Source: Alphaproteobacteria bacterium
GTDB taxonomy: Bacteria > Pseudomonadota > Alphaproteobacteria > Micavibrionales > Micavibrionaceae
Direction: 5' to 3'
DNA length: 7,074 nt
Assembly (NCBI GenBank): GCA_030639165.1
Contig: DAOWDF010000059.1
Location: 1 to 7,074, forward strand
This document shows, piece by piece, positions 1-4,971 of the stretch (within the stretch, counting starts at the first letter, position 1; every line of letters starts with the position of its first letter). Position numbers and translations under genes: made by a program. The notes below the pieces were generated by a model. It was given only the letters and a program-made list of their open reading frames with translations, was not told the DNA's origin and made no database searches.

Positions 1-2
1 AA

Positions 3-599
3 GTAAGTCAGGGGTTCTTTAGTCTGGGTAATGATACTTTAGTTAAAGGTATTATATCTGCGATGGTTGCCTTTGTTGTAATGGTTGTTATTTTTATTAT
101 TTATATAATGCGAGGATTTAGCCGCATTGTGGCTATTCAGAACAAGTCTATAAGTTTAGCTGCTAAGGAACGCGCCCTTACAAATAAAGAAAAACATGTA
201 ATAGCTTGTATGATTGATGCGGAAATAAAGACCAATAAATCAAAAATAGAGGCGTATCTTGTTATCTATGAGGCAACTTTGCGTGAGTTTAATGTTAGGG
301 ATAGTGTGCCTAGGTATCAAAAAACTGGTGAGGTTGTACAAAAAAGTCCAGGATTAGGGCGTTCTGTTTTTGATGGTAACGTGGATAAAATAAATTTATT
401 TGGCGCTCGTATGGCAAGCGTTATTATCCATTATTATGCACGAATAAAAACTGAATCTGATTATATTGAGATTCCACCTGATATGCCACAAGAAGAAGCG
501 CAATATATAATTGAAAATATAGTGGCAAATGCAAAAAAACTTAATGAAATCTCAGATAAGCTTATAAGTAAGTTTACCAAGTTAGATTCTATTAAATAA
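3..599 (+). CDS. hypothetical single-pass membrane protein, 5' end outside window
   Basis: I do not recognise this gene. The frame is open to the left edge, so 198 residues are visible and the protein probably starts upstream. The ATG at 63 lies inside the membrane helix, and the nearest SD-like bases (aaagg, 45-49) are rather far from it, so it is a poor start. Visible residues 16-36 are one strongly hydrophobic transmembrane segment, followed by a basic stretch (RGFSRI) and a soluble domain of about 160 residues rich in Lys, Glu and Ile. Around base 360 the protein has VFDGNVDKINLFG, then an Ala/Ile/Tyr helix (IIHYYARI). This resembles the pattern 'x-F/Y-D-x-N-x-x-K-I-G-x-L' followed by 'V-x-F-Y' seen in many one-helix bacterial proteins of unknown function; that comparison is from memory. 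The topology suggests an inner-membrane anchor with a soluble domain. It ends in TAA, 11 nt before the stop of the opposing small gene, with no terminator between. Confidence 0.7.
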   Translation, partial: VSQGFFSLGNDTLVKGIISAMVAFVVMVVIFIIYIMRGFSRIVAIQNKSISLAAKERALTNKEKHVIACMIDAEIKTNKSKIEAYLVIYEATLREFNVRDSVPRYQKTGEVVQKSPGLGRSVFDGNVDKINLFGARMASVIIHYYARIKTESDYIEIPPDMPQEEAQYIIENIVANAKKLNEISDKLISKFTKLDSIK

Positions 600-610
600 T
601 TTCCTGCAAT

Positions 611-814
611 CTATAAAAAAATTCTCTCATATATTATGGTGGCTATATAAGAGCCAAGTATGGCAATAATCCAGTTCAGACTTCCGTATTTCCATTTTAT
701 ATATGGGTCGTCCAGCATGTCTTTTTTACTGACATTATTTAAAAGAAATGACAGCAACATCAGGCCTATAATAAAGCCTAGGATAAAACCAATAATGCCA
801 GCAATGTAAATCAT
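611..814 (-). CDS. small two-helix membrane protein with glycine zipper, unknown function
   Basis: This 67-residue protein is not a family I can name. Residues 2-25 form a hydrophobic helix carrying glycines 6, 9, 13 and 17 (GxxGxxxGxxxG), a helix-packing pattern. Residues 26-45 are a polar loop with charged residues (KKDMLDD, KWK), and residues 46-62 form a second helix, followed by a short tail (YERIFL). The ATG is supported by an SD-like AAGAGAG (822-828 on the plus strand) 7 nt upstream. Together with the clean two-helix design, this makes it a probable real gene rather than a chance frame. It lies back to back with uppP, with only 27 nt between starts, and convergent with the membrane protein to its left. 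Its stop is TAG. A promoter candidate lies inside the 5' end of uppP. Both adjacent genes encode membrane proteins, but no shared role can be inferred from that. Confidence 0.6.
   Translation of the reverse strand: MIYIAGIIGFILGFIIGLMLLSFLLNNVSKKDMLDDPYIKWKYGSLNWIIAILGSYIATIIYERIFL
767..772 (+). promoter_or_regulatory. candidate -10 element upstream of uppP
   Basis: A perfect TATAAT lies 70 nt before the uppP GTG, inside the antisense of the small membrane gene. No good -35 box sits at the right distance: the TTGACA-like ATGACA at 748-753 leaves a spacer of only 13 nt. In A+T-rich DNA this could be chance. It is listed because uppP has no other obvious promoter in the 27-nt gap. Confidence 0.2.
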
Positions 815-841
815 TGTTTTTCTCTCTTATATGGTCTAACA

Positions 842-1675
842 GTGTCTATTATGATCTTATACCACATTATATTACTTGCTGTCATACAGGGATTAACAGA
901 ATTTTTGCCAGTAAGCTCAAGCGGGCATTTAGGGCTTTTTCACTGTGCTATAGATCAATGTGATCGCTGGGATGCTGAGAATATGGTTATGGATATAGCT
1001 GTGCATGTCGGTACTCTTCTTTCGGTATTGTTGTATTTTTGGCGCGATGTCCTGCGTATGTTATGTGGTGTTAAAGATATAACTTTGGGTGAGCGCAATT
1101 CTGATAATTCTAAGCTAACGCTGTACGTACTTATAAGCTCTGTACCTGTGATTATGGCAGGCCTTATTCTGCATTTATATGAGCCTGATTGGCTTAAAAC
1201 TCTGCATGTGATTGCATGGGCTACAATAATTTTTGGCGTGGTTTTATGGTGGGCTGATAGGCAAGAAGTTGCCACTCGCAGTGTTAAGGATTTAACATTT
1301 AAGGACGCAATAATTATAGGAGCTGCGCAGATATTAGCTCTAATACCGGGGACAAGTAGATCAGGAATAACCATGAGCGCTGCGCGTTTCTTAGGGTTTA
1401 GCCGCAAGGAAGCCGCTCATTACTCAATGTTGCTTGCGATGGTGGCTATAAGCGGTGCAGGTGCATTGATGGGGCTTAGTTTGCTCAAAAATGGCGATAT
1501 GTCTATTGGTCTGGACGCACTAATAGCTGCTATATTCTCTTTTGTGGCAGGCTTGCTGGCTATTACCCTAATGATGAAATTCTTGGAAAAATCGACATTT
1601 AAAGTTTTTGCAATATACCGCGTAATATTGGGAGTAGCATTGCTGGGGCTGCTTTATTCTGGAGCGATTGGTTGA
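842..1675 (+). CDS. uppP: undecaprenyl-diphosphatase (UppP/BacA family)
   Basis: This integral membrane phosphatase dephosphorylates undecaprenyl pyrophosphate (C55-PP to C55-P), so the lipid carrier can be reused in peptidoglycan and other envelope polymer synthesis. Overproduction in other bacteria gives bacitracin resistance. At 277 residues it matches the family length. Residues 16-30 contain the (E/Q)xxxE signature (QGLTE, Gln16 and Glu20) running into FLPVSSSGH, and residues 169-175 are the PGTSRSG signature with the key Arg173. About eight hydrophobic segments follow the family pattern. DIAVHVGTLL (51-60) is the variant I associate with alphaproteobacteria. The start is either the GTG at 842 or the ATG at 851; neither has a strong SD, and the longer form is kept because it gives the usual N-terminal length. 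The last 22 nt overlap the 3' end of rsmD on the other strand. Identification is very secure; only the start is uncertain. Confidence 0.96.
   Translation: MSIMILYHIILLAVIQGLTEFLPVSSSGHLGLFHCAIDQCDRWDAENMVMDIAVHVGTLLSVLLYFWRDVLRMLCGVKDITLGERNSDNSKLTLYVLISSVPVIMAGLILHLYEPDWLKTLHVIAWATIIFGVVLWWADRQEVATRSVKDLTFKDAIIIGAAQILALIPGTSRSGITMSAARFLGFSRKEAAHYSMLLAMVAISGAGALMGLSLLKNGDMSIGLDALIAAIFSFVAGLLAITLMMKFLEKSTFKVFAIYRVILGVALLGLLYSGAIG
856..885 (-). promoter_or_regulatory. candidate sigma-70 promoter for the 67-residue membrane protein
   Basis: Read on the minus strand there is ATGACA (880-885, 5 of 6 matches to TTGACA), an 18-nt spacer and TATAAG (856-861, 5 of 6 matches to TATAAT). Transcription would begin near 849, giving a leader of about 35 nt that includes the SD at 822-828. 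The element lies inside the first codons of uppP. It rests only on resemblance to consensus. Confidence 0.3.
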
Positions 1676-1688
1676 TAGCTCAATAAAG
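1652..1688. other. imperfect inverted repeat over the uppP/rsmD stop codons
   Basis: CTTTATT (1652-1658) pairs with AATAAAG (1682-1688), and GAGC (1662-1665) pairs with GCTC (1678-1681). This gives a two-part stem with a 3-nt bulge and a 12-nt loop. Both stop codons (uppP TGA at 1673-1675, rsmD TAA at 1654-1656) fall inside it. The outer stem is A/T-rich and no T-run follows on either strand, so it is not a classical intrinsic terminator. It might slow or end convergent transcription, or simply be chance. Confidence 0.3.
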
Positions 1689-2220
1689 TAATCTTTGTAT
1701 CACCGTACGTTTTTTCGCCGTCTAATATTAAGCCATTTTTTATTACTATAGTGCAGGAGCGTTCTGTCTCGCATACAATCCAGCTATTAGGGCTAATCCA
1801 ATCCCCCTTAATAAGTGAGGATAATGCCTGATCAACAAGCCCCTTTGAGTATGGAGGATCAAGGAAAATTAAGTCGTATGATTTTTGTTGATCTGTACGC
1901 GCATTTATTTTCGTTGCATCCTTAGTGGATAATGTGCATATTTCGCCAGCATTGAGCATTTCTACATTATCTTGCGCAAGTTCCAGTGAATGACGGTTTT
2001 TATCAGTGAACGTACAGTGGTCAGATCCGCGTGATAGGGCCTCTAACCCTAATGCACCTGTACCGCAAAAAGCATCGAGGACATTTGCCCCATCAATAGC
2101 GCCACGTGATTGAAGCATATTGAATATTGCTCCGCGAATTTTATCGCTTGTTGGACGCACGTCTCTATTTTGAGGTGTAAATAGCTTTCTGCCGCCAAAT
2201 ATGCCAGAAACTATTTTCAC
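1654..2220 (-). CDS. rsmD: 16S rRNA (guanine(966)-N2)-methyltransferase RsmD
   Basis: This SAM-dependent enzyme methylates N2 of G966 in 16S rRNA, in the small subunit near the P site. The 188 residues match the family length. N-terminal RPTSDKIRGAIFNML (22-36) is the family's RPTxDRVREAxFN segment, here with Gly in place of the common Glu. VLDAFCGTGALGLEALSRG (47-65) is the SAM-binding motif I, and DPPY (121-124) is the catalytic motif of amino-group methyltransferases. The start is GTG, and its first bases form a GTGA overlap with the TGA stop of rluB, so translation is probably coupled and the two genes co-transcribed. The SD is weak (a GAGA-type stretch), which fits coupling. Convergent overlap with uppP is described separately. 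Identification is secure. Confidence 0.95.
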   Translation of the reverse strand: MKIVSGIFGGRKLFTPQNRDVRPTSDKIRGAIFNMLQSRGAIDGANVLDAFCGTGALGLEALSRGSDHCTFTDKNRHSLELAQDNVEMLNAGEICTLSTKDATKINARTDQQKSYDLIFLDPPYSKGLVDQALSSLIKGDWISPNSWIVCETERSCTIVIKNGLILDGEKTYGDTKITLLSYQPIAPE

Positions 2221-3140
2221 TTTTTATCTCGTTTTTTAGAAAAACCGGTGTTTTTTTGCGTATTTTTGTTAGAATCACCTGATTTGGCGTATGGTTTTTT
2301 ATAATTATTGGTTTTTTCACTGTTATTCGTAGAACCGAACCTTGTATTATTTTCTGGCTCTGTACGCTTTAAAACTATATTTTTATCCTTAAAATATTGT
2401 GATATTTGCTTGCTCATAACATCAGTTTTAACTTCACTGACCGCGCCGCGTTGCATTTTACCTAATGAAAATGGGCCGTAATCTGTACGTATAAGGCGCG
2501 TAACCTTCAGGCCAAGAGCCTCCATAACGCGGCGAATTTCTCTGTTTTTACCTTCAAGCAAGGTAATGGATATCCAAGAATTAGCTCCAGCTTCTTCTCT
2601 ATCTTCTGGCTGGCCCTCTAATTTTGCATCAATTGATTTATAACGTACGCCTTCAACAGTTATTCCGTTTTTAAGGCTTAAAAGCCTGCGTTCATTGACT
2701 TTGCCGTTGACACGTACACGATATTTACGTTTCCATCCCGTATCGGGAAGCTCTAAGTGACGTGATAAACCACCATCATTGGTAAGAAGTAATAATCCTT
2801 CGGTATTTAAATCGAGGCGACCAATGCTAACTACGCGGGGCATATGATCTGGAAGTTCGTCAAATACGGTTGAACGTCCTTTCTCATCTCTATGACTAGT
2901 CACAAGCCCTGGAGGTTTGTGGTAAAGGAATAGGCGCGTTTGCTCCAATTTAGGTAATGGCTTGCCATTTACTACGATGTGATCTTCTGTGGTGATATTC
3001 AAGGCGGCGCTTGATATTTGCTTGCCATTGACTTTAACGTTACCTTTTTCGATCAATTTTTCTGCGTCTCGGCGCGAACAAATTCCTGCTCGTGCTATTG
3101 CCTTTGCAATTCTCTCGCCTTTATGCTTTTCTTCACTCAT
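2217..3140 (-). CDS. rluB: rRNA pseudouridine synthase, RsuA/RluB family, probably RluB (23S U2605)
   Basis: It converts a specific rRNA uridine to pseudouridine; RluB acts on U2605 of 23S rRNA near the peptidyl-transferase centre. Residues 8-63 form an S4 RNA-binding domain (ERIAKAIARAGICSRRDAEK). The catalytic domain follows, with HKPPGLVTS (74-82), GRLDLNTEGLLLLTNDG (107-123, catalytic Asp110) and EGKNREIRRVMEALGLKV (196-213). After about residue 245 there is a tail of about 60 residues rich in Asn, Lys and Ser and ending in KKRDKK. It is probably disordered and RNA-binding, as in many RluB proteins. RsuA, RluE and RluF are the alternatives. The S4 domain argues against RluE, and the long basic tail plus synteny with rsmD and tadA favours RluB. 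The ATG has a good SD (AAGGA, 3147-3151 on the plus strand, 6 nt away) and shares CATG with the tadA start. It is first in a two-gene unit with rsmD. Confidence 0.9.
   Translation of the reverse strand: MSEEKHKGERIAKAIARAGICSRRDAEKLIEKGNVKVNGKQISSAALNITTEDHIVVNGKPLPKLEQTRLFLYHKPPGLVTSHRDEKGRSTVFDELPDHMPRVVSIGRLDLNTEGLLLLTNDGGLSRHLELPDTGWKRKYRVRVNGKVNERRLLSLKNGITVEGVRYKSIDAKLEGQPEDREEAGANSWISITLLEGKNREIRRVMEALGLKVTRLIRTDYGPFSLGKMQRGAVSEVKTDVMSKQISQYFKDKNIVLKRTEPENNTRFGSTNNSEKTNNYKKPYAKSGDSNKNTQKNTGFSKKRDKK
3098..3127 (+). promoter_or_regulatory. candidate promoter for tadA giving a near-leaderless mRNA
   Basis: TTGCCT (3098-3103, 4 of 6 matches to TTGACA), an 18-nt spacer and TATGCT (3122-3127, 4 of 6 matches to TATAAT) lie on the plus strand inside the start of rluB. 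Initiation would be near 3134, about 5 nt before the tadA ATG. That would account for the lack of any Shine-Dalgarno sequence there. The boxes are weak and the assignment is speculative. Confidence 0.2.
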
Positions 3141-3606
3141 GACAAATCCTTATCTAAAAACAGACCATAGCTTTATGCGCGCCGCAATGGAAGAGGCAAA
3201 TGCAGCTTCCTTGCGTGATGAAGTGCCAATTGGCGCAGTTATTACGGATGAGGGCGGGAATATGGTTGCAAAAGCTGGCAATAATACACGTAGACTTAAT
3301 GATCCAAGCGCACATGCAGAAATTTTAGCTATACGCGAGGCTTGCGCAAAAGCAGGGGCGCAACGCATTCCTAACTATACACTGTACGTTACCTTAGAGC
3401 CTTGCGCTATGTGCGCTACGGCGATTTCATTTGCTAGGATTGGCCGCGTCGTTTTTGGCGCTAGTGACCCTAAGGGCGGAGGGGTAGTGAATGGCGGTAA
3501 ATTCTATGAGCAGTCAACCTGTCACCATCGCCCTGAAGTCGTACATGGTTTGATGGCCGATGAATGCGGTCAGATATTACGTGATTTCTTTAAGGCTAAG
3601 CGCTAG
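3139..3606 (+). CDS. tadA: tRNA(adenine34) deaminase TadA
   Basis: TadA deaminates A34 in the anticodon of tRNA-Arg(ACG) to inosine, allowing one tRNA to read CGU, CGC and CGA; it is usually essential. With the ATG at 3139 the product has 155 residues. Zinc and catalytic motifs are HAE (59-61, with the proton-shuttling Glu61) and PCAMC (88-92, Cys89 and Cys92). TLYVTLEPCAMC and RIGRVVFGASDPKGGG are strongly TadA-like, and the TCHHRPEVV and DECGQILRDFF region completes the C-terminal helices. Upstream codons in the same frame back to 2989 are antisense to rluB and not TadA-like, so they are excluded. An ATG at 3175 (143 residues, starting at MRAAMEEA) is the alternative start. Neither start has a clear SD. 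The longer form is chosen because DHSFMRAAM aligns with the N-terminal helix of E. coli TadA. It is divergent from rluB and convergent with purD 6 nt downstream. Confidence 0.94.
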   Translation: MTNPYLKTDHSFMRAAMEEANAASLRDEVPIGAVITDEGGNMVAKAGNNTRRLNDPSAHAEILAIREACAKAGAQRIPNYTLYVTLEPCAMCATAISFARIGRVVFGASDPKGGGVVNGGKFYEQSTCHHRPEVVHGLMADECGQILRDFFKAKR

Positions 3607-3637
3607 TTCTAATCATGCTGCTGCGCTATTAGCTTTT
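3595..3637 (+). terminator. weak candidate terminator of tadA
   Basis: GCTAAGCGC (3595-3603) can pair with GCGC (3623-3626) plus TTAGC (3629-3633), leaving a 2-nt bulge and a 19-nt loop. The stem is followed by TTTT (3634-3637). It covers the tadA stop and the last codons of purD on the other strand. The bulge, long loop and short T-run make it weak. On the minus strand the stem is followed by CTTAAAG, so it would hardly work for purD. Confidence 0.3.
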
Positions 3638-4908
3638 AAGGCGCGCCAGCCTATGTCACGACGGCAGAACCCTTCTGGCCACTTGATGCAGTCTACTGCT
3701 TTGTAGGCTTGGCTTTGTGCTTGTGAAATGGTTGATCCTATCGCGGTGACGCCTAGTACGCGCCCGCCGATACTTATTGTATCTCCATCATTATTACGGG
3801 CTGTACCTGCATGAAACACGTACGCTCCATCAACGCTGTTCGCTTGGTCTATGCCGCGTATAACCGTGTTTTTCTTGTAGGAGCTAGGGTATCCTTCCGC
3901 CGCCATAACAACGCACATAGCAGCATCATTTGACCAGCTTATATCATTCCTAACCTCATCCAAGCGTCCTTGCGCGGCAGCCAGTAAGATCTGCGCTAGG
4001 TCGCCTTGCATACGCATCATGATCGCCTGACATTCAGGATCACCAAAGCGTATGTTATGCTCAAGTAATGTAGCAATGCCGTCTTTTACCATTATGCCGG
4101 CAAATAAAACCCCAGTGAATGGATATCCATCTGCTGCCATGCCAGCAATTGTAGGCTCTATCAGGTCCTCGATTATTTGCTTTTCTAGCGTATCGGTCAT
4201 GAAATGAGCGGGGCTGTACGCGCCCATACCGCCTGTGTTGGGGCCAGTATCACCTTCTCCCACGCGCTTATGGTCTTGCGCGGAAGTAAGTGGCATAATA
4301 GTTTTTCCGTCTGCGAGTGCAAAAAAGCTAACCTCTTCGCCCTCAAGGAATTCCTCGATTACGATTTCATTTCCTGCAGCGCCAAAGCTCTCACCTGAGA
4401 GCATATCTGTGGCAGCCTTTACGGCTTCGCCTTCATTCTCGCAAATGATAACGCCTTTACCTGCGGCTAGGCCATCTGTTTTTACTACTATTGGCGCGCC
4501 TGCATCGTTAATGAATTTGGTGGCTTTATCTACATCAGTGAATCGGCCATATTTGGCTGTGCAGATATTGTGCCTTGCGCACAGATCCTTCATAAACCCT
4601 TTTGAACCTTCAAGTTCAGCGGCCTTGGCCGAAGGGCCAAATACATTTATATTGGCATTGTTAAGTGCATCAGCTAGACCTAATACAAGTGGATTTTCAG
4701 GGCCAACAACGACTAAATCTATGGAGTTTTGCGTTGAAAATTCTACGAGTTTTTCGATATCGTCAACTTGGATTGGGACGCACTCCACGTCTTTTGAAAT
4801 ACCTGCATTCCCAGGGGCGCAATATAATTTAGTGCAGCTTTCTGATTGTAATAATTTCCAAGCTAATGCATGTTCGCGACCGCCTGACCCAACCAATAAT
4901 ATTTTCAT
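3613..4908 (-). CDS. purD: phosphoribosylamine-glycine ligase (GAR synthetase)
   Basis: PurD joins glycine to 5-phosphoribosylamine with ATP, the second step of de novo purine (IMP) synthesis in the cytosol. The 431 residues match the E. coli enzyme (about 429). It begins with the family signature MKILLVGSGGREHALAWKL. VVGPENPL (67-74) belongs to the N-terminal domain. The ATP-grasp region includes VVKTDGLAAGKGV (141-153), PNTGGMGAYSPA (223-234) and HNIRFGDPECQ (284-294), the last corresponding to the usual EYNVRFGDPE with the metal-binding Asn and Glu. The start is well supported by a strong SD, TAGGAG (4915-4920), 6 nt before the ATG. It lies 63 nt downstream of putA on the same strand and ends 6 nt from tadA on the opposite strand. 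No frameshift or lost motif is seen. Confidence 0.97.
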   Translation of the reverse strand: MKILLVGSGGREHALAWKLLQSESCTKLYCAPGNAGISKDVECVPIQVDDIEKLVEFSTQNSIDLVVVGPENPLVLGLADALNNANINVFGPSAKAAELEGSKGFMKDLCARHNICTAKYGRFTDVDKATKFINDAGAPIVVKTDGLAAGKGVIICENEGEAVKAATDMLSGESFGAAGNEIVIEEFLEGEEVSFFALADGKTIMPLTSAQDHKRVGEGDTGPNTGGMGAYSPAHFMTDTLEKQIIEDLIEPTIAGMAADGYPFTGVLFAGIMVKDGIATLLEHNIRFGDPECQAIMMRMQGDLAQILLAAAQGRLDEVRNDISWSNDAAMCVVMAAEGYPSSYKKNTVIRGIDQANSVDGAYVFHAGTARNNDGDTISIGGRVLGVTAIGSTISQAQSQAYKAVDCIKWPEGFCRRDIGWRALKANSAAA

Positions 4909-4971
4909 TTTACGCTCCTAAATATGACTATATGTAGAAGTAATAGCATAAACAGTGACAAAATCTAGAGT
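4909..4971 (-). promoter_or_regulatory. putA-purD gap with purD ribosome binding site and possible -10 box
   Basis: This 63-nt gap is the longest non-coding stretch in the window. On the minus strand it holds the purD SD (TAGGAG, 4915-4920) and a TATAGT (4927-4932, 5 of 6 matches to TATAAT). No -35 box is correctly spaced from TATAGT: the TTGTCA near 4956-4961 is 23 nt away. A start point from this -10 would fall directly at the SD, which is awkward. No G+C-rich hairpin with a T-run follows putA, so read-through from putA into purD is possible. No purine riboswitch or PUR-box-like palindrome is seen. Confidence 0.3.

Noticed and set aside
955..1407. 150-codon minus-strand frame inside uppP
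   Set aside because: It is antisense to a clearly identified gene, with no recognisable domain and a Cys/Ser/Thr-rich shadow composition.
2989..3138. In-frame upstream extension of tadA by 50 codons
   Set aside because: It is entirely antisense to the S4 domain of rluB, has no TadA similarity, and would make the protein far longer than the family.
3150..3368. 72-codon minus-strand frame opposite tadA
   Set aside because: It is antisense to the TadA catalytic domain and has no SD or recognisable features.
3641..4501. Two GGCGCGCC octamers within purD (near 3640 and 4493)
   Set aside because: Two copies in purD encode ordinary codons (Trp-Arg-Ala-Leu and Gly-Ala-Pro regions), and no further copies were noticed; probably chance.
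4235..4921. 228-codon plus-strand frame over purD
   Set aside because: It is antisense to the conserved ATP-grasp coding region; its Ser/Pro/Ala-rich product is typical of a shadow frame.
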